Part shown: positions 24,866 through 31,808 of the stretch, one piece after another
Numbering within the stretch: the first letter of the stretch is position 1
How the letters are laid out: each line of letters begins with the position of its first letter
DNA from: Streptomyces mexicanus
GTDB lineage: Bacteria; Actinomycetota; Actinomycetes; Streptomycetales; Streptomycetaceae
Assembly (NCBI RefSeq): GCF_902506575.1
Contig: NZ_LR732544.1
Coordinates: 952,380-993,982 of the forward strand
Length of the DNA stretch: 41,603 bases
Direction: 5' to 3'
Made by a program: the position numbers and the translations under genes
The notes under the pieces: generated by a model
Seen by the model: the letters and a program-made list of their open reading frames with translations, nothing else
What the model was told of the DNA's origin: nothing
Databases searched by the model: none

Positions 24866-26356
24866 TCAGTCGCGCACGGCCGGGCCGCCGTACTCCTGCG
24901 CCCGGCCGTCGTACGGCAGCCGCGCCGGCACCGGAGCCGCGTCCAGGCGGGCGGTGATGACCAAGGTGCCCTCCTCGACCTGGTAGTCCAGCGGCAGCCC
25001 GAGCCCGCGCATGGCGGCGACCATGCCGGTGTTCGCCGCCTGCGTCACCGCGTACACGCTCGCGCAGCGCGCCTCGACGGCCATCGCCACCAGGCGGCCG
25101 AGCAGTTCGGAGCCGATGCCGCGGCCCTGCCACTCGTCCTCGACGAGCAGCGCGACCTCCGTCTCGTCGCCGTCCCACAGCAGATGGCCCAGGCCGACGA
25201 TCCGCCCCGAGGCCGTCTGCGCGGCGAGGGTCCGGCCGAAGCGGGGGCTGAGCAGGTGGTCGAGGTAGCGGTCGGCGTCGCCGACGGGGCCGTGGTAGCG
25301 CAGGCCGAGGGTCCGGGCCGAGCACCGCTCGTGCATCTGCCGGGCCGCGACGAGGTCGCCGGTGCCGGCCCGGCGCACGGTGATGGAGGCGCCCTCGGGC
25401 AGGGTCAGCACCTCCCGGCTGCGCGGGATGCGCGGGCCGAGCCGGGTGTCCATGTCCACCAGCGCCCGGGCCCGCGCGAACTCGGTGGGCGTGAAGGGCA
25501 GATACGGCCGCTCCACGCTGATCACGCCGCCTTCCGGCGCCCTCAGCCGCATGGCCGTCCCCTCCAACAGCCCCTCGGCGGGCACCTCCTCGACACCGGA
25601 GCCGGAGCCGGAGCCGGAGCCGGGACGGGGAGCGCCGCCGGCCGGCCGGGCCGGCAGCGAGCGGATGGTGCACCGGCCGAGCAACTGACGCAGCGCGAGG
25701 GGGAGTTCCGCCGGGTCGAGGGCCGTGCGGGTGGCCAGGCCGAGGACCCGCGTCGGCGCGTCCACCAGGTCGTGCGCGTCGGCCCGCTCGATCCAGGTGT
25801 CGGCGCCGCCGGCCAGGGCGACCGCCCGGGTGAGCTGCGCGGCCTCGGTCCGGGCGGGGGCGCGCAGCAGGAACTCGTCCACCGTGCCGTCGGCCAGCGG
25901 GTGCGTCTGCAGGCTGAGGATGTCGACCTGCCGCCCGGCCAGCGCCGTGCACAGCGCGGCGAGCGAGCCGGGCTCGTCCTTCACCGTTGTCCGCATCCGC
26001 CACAGCGCGCTCGCCTCGGGTTCGTCCTCCCGCTGCTCCTCCACCGGCGCGGGGACGGCGCGGGGCCCGGCCTGCCGTCGGTCGGCGGCGAGCGGCCGGG
26101 CACCGGTATCGTCCGGGGGCGGCGCGTGACCGTGGCGCCGTGACCACCAGGTGTGGAAGGCGGCCGTGGCGAGCAGGGCCAGGGCCGAGACCAGCAGCAG
26201 GGCCGGGCCGTCGGGTCCGTGCCCGATCAGGTTGGCCACCCCGTCGGCGACCGCGACGGCCGTGAACAGCGCGGCGAGTTCGACCATGTCCCGCCGCCAG
26301 TGGTGGACCGGGCGGCCGTGCTTGCGCCGCGTCACATCAGACATGTCATGCGTCAT
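24866..26356 (-). CDS. Membrane-anchored ACT-GNAT fusion protein
   Basis: A 496-residue multidomain protein. Two hydrophobic helices lie near residues 22-45 (MVELAALFTAVAVADGVANL) and 50-68 (ALLLVSALALLATAAFH). An ACT-like amino-acid-binding domain follows at about 115-185 (RTTVKDEPGSLAALCTALAG), then a Gly-Ser linker encoded by a CCGGAG microsatellite, and a C-terminal GNAT domain (about 340-480) with EVALLVEDEWQGRGIGSELL as acetyl-CoA loop. ACT plus GNAT suggests amino-acid-gated protein or metabolite acetylation, as proposed for actinobacterial ACT-GNAT lysine acetyltransferases. ATG 26356 is chosen; ATG 26344 is an alternative. The upstream frame lacks homology. Confidence 0.85.
   Translation of the reverse strand: MTHDMSDVTRRKHGRPVHHWRRDMVELAALFTAVAVADGVANLIGHGPDGPALLLVSALALLATAAFHTWWSRRHGHAPPPDDTGARPLAADRRQAGPRAVPAPVEEQREDEPEASALWRMRTTVKDEPGSLAALCTALAGRQVDILSLQTHPLADGTVDEFLLRAPARTEAAQLTRAVALAGGADTWIERADAHDLVDAPTRVLGLATRTALDPAELPLALRQLLGRCTIRSLPARPAGGAPRPGSGSGSGSGVEEVPAEGLLEGTAMRLRAPEGGVISVERPYLPFTPTEFARARALVDMDTRLGPRIPRSREVLTLPEGASITVRRAGTGDLVAARQMHERCSARTLGLRYHGPVGDADRYLDHLLSPRFGRTLAAQTASGRIVGLGHLLWDGDETEVALLVEDEWQGRGIGSELLGRLVAMAVEARCASVYAVTQAANTGMVAAMRGLGLPLDYQVEEGTLVITARLDAAPVPARLPYDGRAQEYGGPAVRD
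25596..25624 (+). repeat. Hexanucleotide microsatellite (CCGGAG), about 4.7 copies
   Basis: Runs inside the ACT-GNAT gene and encodes its (Gly-Ser)n linker on the minus strand. Length changes in steps of six would alter linker length without shifting the frame. Confidence 0.9.
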
Positions 26357-26555
26357 GCTGCCACTGTGGACGCACGGTGTTGCCTGACCGCGAACGCCCT
26401 GTGACGTATGGGTAAAGCCCCGATGCTGGGCATACGCCCTGAATGCACCGTGCGTCCCGTTCGGAAGAGGGGCGCGTGCCCGCCCTGGCCGTGCCGCGCG
26501 CCGGGGGATGACGCCGGTGCGCGGCACACCTCAAAGGGTAAGGGACGCAGGCGAG

Positions 26556-28139
26556 TTACTGGCCTACGCGACCGGGCTGGAGCACCTGGGTGAAGAGCAC
26601 CGTGCCGTCCTGTTCGCGCAGCCGCACCGTCAGCTCGCCGCTGTCGCCGTCGATGTCGACCTCGCCGAAGAACTGGTAGCCCTCGGCGGGGGAGACGTTC
26701 GAGGCGGTGGGCGCCTTGACGAAGACCCGGTCCGGCCCGAACGTGCCGTCCAGCGCGCTGGCCGGGAAGGCACCCGCGTTCAGCGGCCCGGAGACGAACT
26801 CCCAGAACGGCTCGAAGTCCTTGAACGCCGCCCGCGCGGGCTCGTAGTGCTGGGCGGAGGTGTGGTGGACGTCGGCCGTCAGCCACACCGTGCCGGTGAT
26901 GCGCCGGTGCTTGACGAACCGCAGCAGCTCGGCGATCTGCAGCTCCCGGCCCAGCGGCGCGCCCGGATCGCCCTGCGCGACGGCCTCGAAGTGCGGCTTG
27001 CCCTCGACCCCGTCGGGCACGACCAGGCCGAGCGGCATGTCGGCGGCGATGACCTTCCACACGGCCCGGGACCGGGCCAGCTCCCGCTTGAGCCACTGCA
27101 ACTGCGTGCGGCCCAGGATGCCCTGCGGGTCGCTCTTCTGGTCGTCGGGCGAGTTGGGGTCGCGGTAGGTCCGCATGTCGAGCACGAACACGTCGAGCAG
27201 CGGGCCGTGGTGGTGGACGCGGTAGATCCGGCCGTCCGGGCGGCCGCTGACCGTGGAGATGGGGAAGTACTCGGAGAACGCCCGGCGGGCGCGCAGCGCC
27301 AGGTCGTCCAGTTTCGTCCCGGCCGGGTAGGGGGTGCCGGCGCCGATGACCTCGCCGGGGTACCAGTTGTTGCGGACCTCGTGGTCGTCCCACTGGATGA
27401 TGTTCGGCACCTGGGCGTTGAACCGGCGCAGCGCCGCATCGAGCAGGTTGTAGCGGAAGTTGCCGCGGAAGTCGGCCAGGGAGACGGCGACGTGCGACTT
27501 CTCTTCGGTGGTCAGGCTGCGGTAGACGCGGCCGTCCGGCAGCGTGGCGGTGGCCTGGATCGGGCCGTCGGCGTAGATGTTGTCGCCGCTGCACAGGAAG
27601 AAGTCCGGGTCCAGCTGCGCCATGGCGTCGAAGATCCGGTAGCCGCCGATCTCCTCGTTGATGCCCCAGCCCTGCCCGGCCAGGTCACCGGACCACACGA
27701 ACCGCACGCCGTCGCGGCGGCGCTCGGGCGCGGTGCGGAAGGTGCCGTACACCGGCTCGCTCGTGCGGCGCGGGTCGTCCGGGTCGGCGAGCAGCACCCG
27801 GTAGTGGATCTGCTCACCGGCCGGCAGTCCGTGCAGCCGGGCCGTGCCCGTGAAGTCGGTGCCCGCGCCGAGCAGCGGCCCCCGCCATCTGCGCGGGTTG
27901 CGGAACGACTCGGTGGCGGAGGTCTCGACGATCATCCGGGCCGGGCGGTCCGCCCGCGTCCAGACCAGGCCCGAGTCGGCCGTCACGTCACCCGCCTGCA
28001 CGCCCCAGCCGGCCCGGGGACGGCCGGACAGCGCGAGCGCCGGGGCCGCGCCGAGCGCGCCGGGCACGGTGAGGGCCGCCGAGGCGGCCAGCGAGCCGCG
28101 CAGGACGCTGCGGCGGCCGGGGAAGGGACGGTGGGACAT
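26556..28139 (-). CDS. phoD: Alkaline phosphatase D, Tat-exported
   Basis: A 527-residue PhoD-type phosphatase/phosphodiesterase. The N-terminus RRSVLRGSLAASAALTVPG is a twin-arginine signal ending near APALA, so the enzyme is secreted folded. Metal-binding motifs are present: CSGDNIYADG, QWDDHEVRNNWYPGE and LTADVHHTSAQHY. ATG 28139 is fixed by the signal peptide and GGAGG upstream (TGGAGGCGCCGTC). It releases phosphate from organic esters under phosphate limitation; a PHO-box-like pair of direct repeats lies 150 bases upstream, consistent with PhoP control. Confidence 0.95.
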   Translation of the reverse strand: MSHRPFPGRRSVLRGSLAASAALTVPGALGAAPALALSGRPRAGWGVQAGDVTADSGLVWTRADRPARMIVETSATESFRNPRRWRGPLLGAGTDFTGTARLHGLPAGEQIHYRVLLADPDDPRRTSEPVYGTFRTAPERRRDGVRFVWSGDLAGQGWGINEEIGGYRIFDAMAQLDPDFFLCSGDNIYADGPIQATATLPDGRVYRSLTTEEKSHVAVSLADFRGNFRYNLLDAALRRFNAQVPNIIQWDDHEVRNNWYPGEVIGAGTPYPAGTKLDDLALRARRAFSEYFPISTVSGRPDGRIYRVHHHGPLLDVFVLDMRTYRDPNSPDDQKSDPQGILGRTQLQWLKRELARSRAVWKVIAADMPLGLVVPDGVEGKPHFEAVAQGDPGAPLGRELQIAELLRFVKHRRITGTVWLTADVHHTSAQHYEPARAAFKDFEPFWEFVSGPLNAGAFPASALDGTFGPDRVFVKAPTASNVSPAEGYQFFGEVDIDGDSGELTVRLREQDGTVLFTQVLQPGRVGQ

Positions 28140-28169
28140 GACGGCGCCTCCAGGGACGGGATCCGGCCG

Positions 28170-28280
28170 GTGTGCGGTGCGACACCTTTCGGCGGCGGTG
28201 TGCGGTTCCGCACCTGTCGGTGTCGGTGGGCGCTGCCGCACCCGTCGGTGTCGGTGTGCGCTGCCACACCTACTGGTGCG
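28170..28280. repeat. Four-unit 28-bp tandem repeat in the phoD leader
   Basis: Units 28170-28197, 28198-28225, 28226-28253 and 28254-28280 (27 bases), with the start of a fifth. Each unit retains a GGTG...CACC hairpin although the intervening bases differ: GGTGT/ACACC in the first, GTGCGG/CCGCAC in the second, GGTGTG/CACACC in the fourth. Confidence 0.75.
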
Positions 28281-28288
28281 GTGCGGCG

Positions 28289-28310
28289 CGCACGCGAACC
28301 GCGGGTGAAC
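28289..28310 (-). promoter_or_regulatory. PHO-box-like direct repeats (putative PhoP site)
   Basis: On the minus strand two contiguous 11-mers read GTTCACCCGCG (28310-28300) and GTTCGCGTGCG (28299-28289). The first matches the Streptomyces PhoP consensus G-G/T-TCA-YYY-R-S-G at every position, the second at 9 of 11. They point towards phoD. The same first unit recurs in mirror orientation at 28441-28451. Confidence 0.55.
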
Positions 28311-28456
28311 AGCAGGCGTGGCGGCCCGAACCGCTGTGCCAGGTCGGGGCGGCCGGAGGCCCCTGGCCGGGACCCCGTCGGTCAGGCGGCGGGACGGCCT
28401 TTACCGGGACACGACGGTCGGGCGGGCCGCCACGCCTGCTGTTCACCCGCGGTTCG
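28295..28456. repeat. Perfect 34-bp inverted repeat with a 94-bp spacer
   Basis: Arm 28295-28328 is the exact reverse complement of 28423-28456. The first base pair outside and inside each arm fails to match, so the boundaries are sharp. The flanks show no target-site duplication. The spacer has no ORF of note but contains a further imperfect hairpin. The rest of 28140-28622 shows no gene. Confidence 0.9.
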
Positions 28457-28602
28457 GCCCCCTACCCGCCGGCACCACCCTCGCCGACCACCACCCGGCC
28501 AACTCTCAGACAAGACCGCGCCCGCCCAGGACAGCAAGGAACCGGCGCCCGGCGCCACTCCTCGGGGGATGCGCGTGTTCGCTTCCCGGCCGCACTCGCG
28601 TG

Positions 28603-28608
28603 TAGGGT
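28603..28608 (+). promoter_or_regulatory. Possible -10 box of the tRNA gene
   Basis: TAGGGT, 14 bases before the tRNA 5' end. A weak -35-like TTCGCT lies at 28578-28583 with a 19-base spacer. Confidence 0.35.
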
Positions 28609-28622
28609 GAGCGAGTTGCCGA

Positions 28623-28696
28623 CGCGGGGTGGAGCAGCTCGGTAGCTCGCTGGGCTCATAACCCAGAGGTCGCAGGTTCAAATCCTGTCCCCGCTA
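28623..28696 (+). tRNA. Initiator tRNA-fMet (CAT)
   Basis: A 74-base cloverleaf. The anticodon CAT is at 28657-28659. Three G:C pairs (GGG/CCC) close the anticodon stem and position 1 is an unpaired C opposite T72, both hallmarks of the bacterial initiator tRNA. The T-arm contains GGTTCAAATCC. No CCA is encoded. A strong hairpin follows nine bases downstream. Confidence 0.95.
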
Positions 28697-28704
28697 CTTA
28701 CGCA

Positions 28705-28740
28705 CCGGCCCCTTCTCGACGCCACGTCGAGAGGGGCCGG
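28705..28740 (+). terminator. Terminator of the tRNA-fMet gene
   Basis: A 16-bp stem with one bulged T (CCGGCCCCTTCTCGACG against CGTCGAGAGGGGCCGG) and a three-base loop, directly after the tRNA. Confidence 0.85.
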
Positions 28741-29095
28741 ACGCGTGTCGGGCACTGGGCCTATGGGTCATGGACGCCGAGGCGAGTGACGGTGGCCCGC
28801 GGGCGCGACGCCCTCGCGCGCGGCCCCGCCGTCGCACCACCGGCGCCCGCCCCATCACCGCCGCCCGGGGCGGGGCCTGTCCCACCCACCCACTTCTCCA
28901 GGCAGGCACAGGGTGCGGACGATTGTCGGCCAGGTTGTCGGCGGGGGCTACGACCTGGTCCGCGGAGGCGTTGTCGCTTCGTGACCGTGGTCGGACGGCG
29001 ACGGACGACCCCGCGCGGGTGGGCTCCCAGCCTCACGGCGACGACGAAGTCCTCGTCATGAGCTGCGCTGTCCGAACGAGCCGGTGCTGCCGGCC
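28741..29095. other. Gap without a recognisable gene
   Basis: About 355 bases between the tRNA terminator and the phosphatase fragment. Frames here have no recognisable domain and codon structure is weak. No integrase, attachment repeat or insertion-sequence end was found. It marks the transition from intact chromosome to the decayed accessory region. Confidence 0.5.
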
Positions 29096-29490
29096 CTACG
29101 TCTGCGAGACTTGGGCGGAGTGGGTGCGAAGGGCGGTGGACACATCGGTGCCGGTCACGCCTGCTTCGGGGCCGCGCCATTCGAGGAGCAGCACGGTTGC
29201 GTCGTCCTGGAGTCGGCCCTGGTGGTAGTCGAGGATGCTGTGCACCAGCCGGCGCAGGGTTTCCGGCACGGGCATGCCGTCGGCGTTGTGGTGGATGACG
29301 AAGTTCAGGAAGCGCTCCAGTCCGAACTCCTCCCCGCCGGGATCGCGGGTTTCGGTGATGCCGTCGGTGTAGAGGACCAGGCGGTCGCCCGGCTTGAGCT
29401 GTTCGCGGCACAGGGTCGCGGTGAGGCCCAGGCCCGTGCCCAGCGGGGCTCCGGGCGGGCAGCGCAGCGGGCCGGTCCAAGCGGGCCTGG
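29096..29490 (-). pseudogene. C-terminal fragment of a PP2C/SpoIIE-type phosphatase
   Basis: About 120 codons match the end of RsbU/SpoIIE-type protein phosphatases: [31 protein letters not shown] (metal-binding Asp motif), GLERFLNFV, and GRLQDDATVLLLEW near the end. The N-terminal sensor and the first metal motifs are missing. The frame continues upstream only as unrelated sequence belonging in another frame to an aldo/keto reductase. Full-length members dephosphorylate anti-anti-sigma factors; this remnant cannot. Confidence 0.75.
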
Positions 29491-29499
29491 GGACGCGCC

Positions 29500-30078
29500 G
29501 CCGAGGCAGGCCTCGAAAGCGTTCTTGCGGTAGCGGCCGGAGAGCCAGCCGCCGGCGAGCGGGCTGTAGGTGAGCGTGCCCATTCCGTGGCGGCGCACGG
29601 TGGGCAGCACGTCCTCCTCGATGCCGCGGACCAGGATCGAGTACGGCGGCTGCTCGGTCACGAACCGCTCCAGGTGCCGCTCCCGGGAGACCCACTGGGC
29701 CTCGACGATCTGCGAGCCGGAGTAGGAGGAGGAGCCGATGCAGCGGACCTTGCCCTGGCGGACCAGGTCGGTCAGGGCCCCGCGGGTCTCCGCGACGTCA
29801 GTGTCGGGGCTGGGCCGGTGCACCTGGTAGAGGTCGATGTGGTCGGTGCCCAGGCGCCGCAGGGAGTTCTCGACCGCGCGCATGATCCAGTGGCGGGAAC
29901 CGCCGCGCCGGTTGGGGTCGTCCTGGTCCATCGGCATGAAGAACTTGGTGGCCAGGAACACGTCCTCGCGCCGGCCCTGGAGCGCCTTGCCGACGATCTC
30001 CTCCGAGACACCGGCGGAGTAGACGTCCGCGGTGTCGACGAAGTTGATGCCGGCGTCGAGGGCGCGGTGGACAAACAA
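29500..30078 (-). pseudogene. Aldo/keto reductase, truncated at both ends
   Basis: The frame carries [19 protein letters not shown] (Asp and Tyr of the catalytic tetrad), [19 protein letters not shown] (catalytic Lys), [16 protein letters not shown] (catalytic His) and [15 protein letters not shown]. The first 35-45 residues of the barrel, including beta 1, are absent, and homology ends after SGRYRK, some 100 residues early, where the sequence passes into the phosphatase fragment. The only possible start is a TTG at 30078. The enzyme is almost certainly inactive. Confidence 0.8.
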
Positions 30079-30228
30079 ATGACCCGGCCCGGTTCTGCAC
30101 GTTGAACACGGCGTCGCGTGCGAAGGTGGTCAACCGGCGAGCGCCGCATGCCCGGATCGGGAGCGCCAGGTTTCGGGAAGGGCACCCGTATGATCAGCGC
30201 TCGACCCCGTACAAGCGGCTCCGGGGCA

Positions 30229-30269
30229 TAAAAAACCCGATCAACCACCGCCGCGTGGGCCTTCCACGC
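30229..30269 (-). terminator. Putative terminator of the LD-carboxypeptidase gene
   Basis: Minus-strand hairpin GCGTGG/CCACGC (30253-30269) about 20 bases after the stop codon, followed further on by a T6 run (30229-30234). The distance between stem and T-run is larger than usual. The surrounding 30079-30288 holds no recognisable gene. Confidence 0.4.
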
Positions 30270-30288
30270 TGGGTGAGGCGGTCGACGG

Positions 30289-31245
30289 TCAGGCGACGGC
30301 TGGCTGAACCGTCAAGGTTCCTTCGGCGGTATCGATCGTGGCCTGAGTGCCGAGCGGAACGGTCGGAGGGTGGAGGCCGTGTCCGGCAGGAAGTCCGCCG
30401 AGAACAGGAACACCCAGGCGCGTCAGCCGGTCGCGCAGTACGTCGGCAATGCCCCATCCCCCCAGGGTTGGATCATCGGCATCCCGGTCGAAGCCGAGGA
30501 ATTGGCCAAGTGCGACACCGCGCAGTCCCTCCAGGGCCCCAGTGCGGGTCAGCTGGGTCAGTGCGCGGTCGACCTCTCCCAGCCCTGTGCCTCTCCGGTG
30601 TTCGAGAAAGAGGATGGCCCCCTTAAGCCTCGGCAGACCGGCTCCGGCTTCGGTGCGTATCGCGTCAAGGTTGCCGCCGACCAAGACACCGGTCGCGGTG
30701 CCCTCGACGGTGACCGCCGCGCTGGCTTGGCTGGTGTCCCGGTGGATGGTGACAGGGTCGGTGGTCATCAGCGCTCGGCGAAGGGCTTCGGCTGACGCCG
30801 GCCCGGACCATTCGTCGCTCCAGTTGGCGAACGGGCCATGCAGCGAGGCCAGACCGCATCGCGTCCACAGGGCAAGGTGGAGGTGGGTGATGTCGCTGAA
30901 GCCGACCAAGGGTTTGGGGTCGCGCCGCACCGCGTCGAAGTCCAGGTCGTCGACGATGCGGTAGGCGCCTTTGCCGCCCCGGGTGGCAATCACCGCGCGG
31001 ACTCCCGGGTCAGCGAACGCCGAGTTCAGGTCGAAGACGCGATCCTCATCTCGGCCGGCCATATACCCCCATTGGTCGAAGACGTGCTCGCCCAACTCGA
31101 CCTGGAGCCCCCATGACGTCAGTAGCTCGACGCCACGGGCGACTCCCTCGCGGCTGGGTGGACTGGCTGGAGAGACGATCCGCACCCGATCCCCGGGCCG
31201 TAACCGCGGCGATTGCACGGTTCGATGACTGTCGCGGTTGTCCAT
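30289..31245 (-). CDS. S66 family LD-carboxypeptidase (LdcA/MccF-like)
   Basis: A 318-residue serine peptidase. The nucleophile is in KPLVGFSDITHLHLAL (GFSD, Ser at about 118), the Glu in GAILFLEHR and the His in GLPAGHGLHPP, completing the Ser-Glu-His triad of family S66. ATRGGKGAYRIVDDLDF precedes the elbow as usual. Members recycle murein tetrapeptides or inactivate microcin C-like peptides; no toxin genes are nearby, so a cell-wall role is the default. No signal peptide is seen. It starts at ATG 31245. Confidence 0.92.
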   Translation of the reverse strand: MDNRDSHRTVQSPRLRPGDRVRIVSPASPPSREGVARGVELLTSWGLQVELGEHVFDQWGYMAGRDEDRVFDLNSAFADPGVRAVIATRGGKGAYRIVDDLDFDAVRRDPKPLVGFSDITHLHLALWTRCGLASLHGPFANWSDEWSGPASAEALRRALMTTDPVTIHRDTSQASAAVTVEGTATGVLVGGNLDAIRTEAGAGLPRLKGAILFLEHRRGTGLGEVDRALTQLTRTGALEGLRGVALGQFLGFDRDADDPTLGGWGIADVLRDRLTRLGVPVLGGLPAGHGLHPPTVPLGTQATIDTAEGTLTVQPAVA

Positions 31246-31322
31246 GCCGGGATCTTCCTACACCCGCCGAGCCGAAGGTGAGCCGTCTGCGTAGGAGTTC
31301 GGCTTGCGGCGCCGATGGCGGA

Positions 31323-31739
31323 TCAGCGGCGGGTGACGGTATAGCCGGTGTCGTTGACGGCGCGGGTCCACACCTCGCGGCCGAACCACTTGGCGATGTC
31401 CGGCTGCATTTCGGTGATCGTGCGCATCCGGGCTTCCCAGGCGTGTCCGGCCGGGCCGCGGCTGCCGTCGCAGCCGGTGCGGCCGTCCTCGCCGTGGATG
31501 TGGCCGGCCATCCACGCGTTGACCGCCACGTTCACGATGACCGCGTACGAGTCGCCGCCGGTCTGTGCCAGGGCGTCCGGGCCGCCGGCGAGGGTCAGCG
31601 CCGGCTCGGGGTTGCCGACCGGCGGCATCGGCGCATGCCCGGCCCCTTCCGCGGCGCTGCTCTCTTCGAAGGCGTGCGCGCTGTCGGCGAGACGGTCGGC
31701 GAGCGCGGAAGCGTCGAAGTACCGCCAAGCCCGGGCCAC
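31323..31739 (-). CDS. Hypothetical protein, 138 aa, downstream of the CHAT gene
   Basis: From GTG 31739, with GGGGGAG upstream, to 31323. It is soluble, with an Ala-rich helical start, a central YAVIVNVAVNAWMAGHIHGEDG segment with His and Asp residues, and a C-terminal REVWTRAVNDTGYTVTRR. No family is recognised. It lies 69 bases after the CHAT gene on the same strand and may belong to that operon. Confidence 0.6.
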   Translation of the reverse strand: MARAWRYFDASALADRLADSAHAFEESSAAEGAGHAPMPPVGNPEPALTLAGGPDALAQTGGDSYAVIVNVAVNAWMAGHIHGEDGRTGCDGSRGPAGHAWEARMRTITEMQPDIAKWFGREVWTRAVNDTGYTVTRR

Positions 31740-31808
31740 CCCGCTCCCCCTCGGGCCGACCCGCCGTCCGTCCTGCGGACTACCACGACCGACGAGACAG
31801 CCGTGGCC

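Noticed and set aside
28170..28280. CRISPR array
   Set aside because: The units are contiguous, degenerate and without unique spacers, and no cas genes are present. The same holds for the 60-bp array at 17748.
28295..28456. Insertion sequence
   Set aside because: The interval is only 162 bp, encodes no transposase and has no target-site duplication; kept as an inverted repeat of unknown nature.
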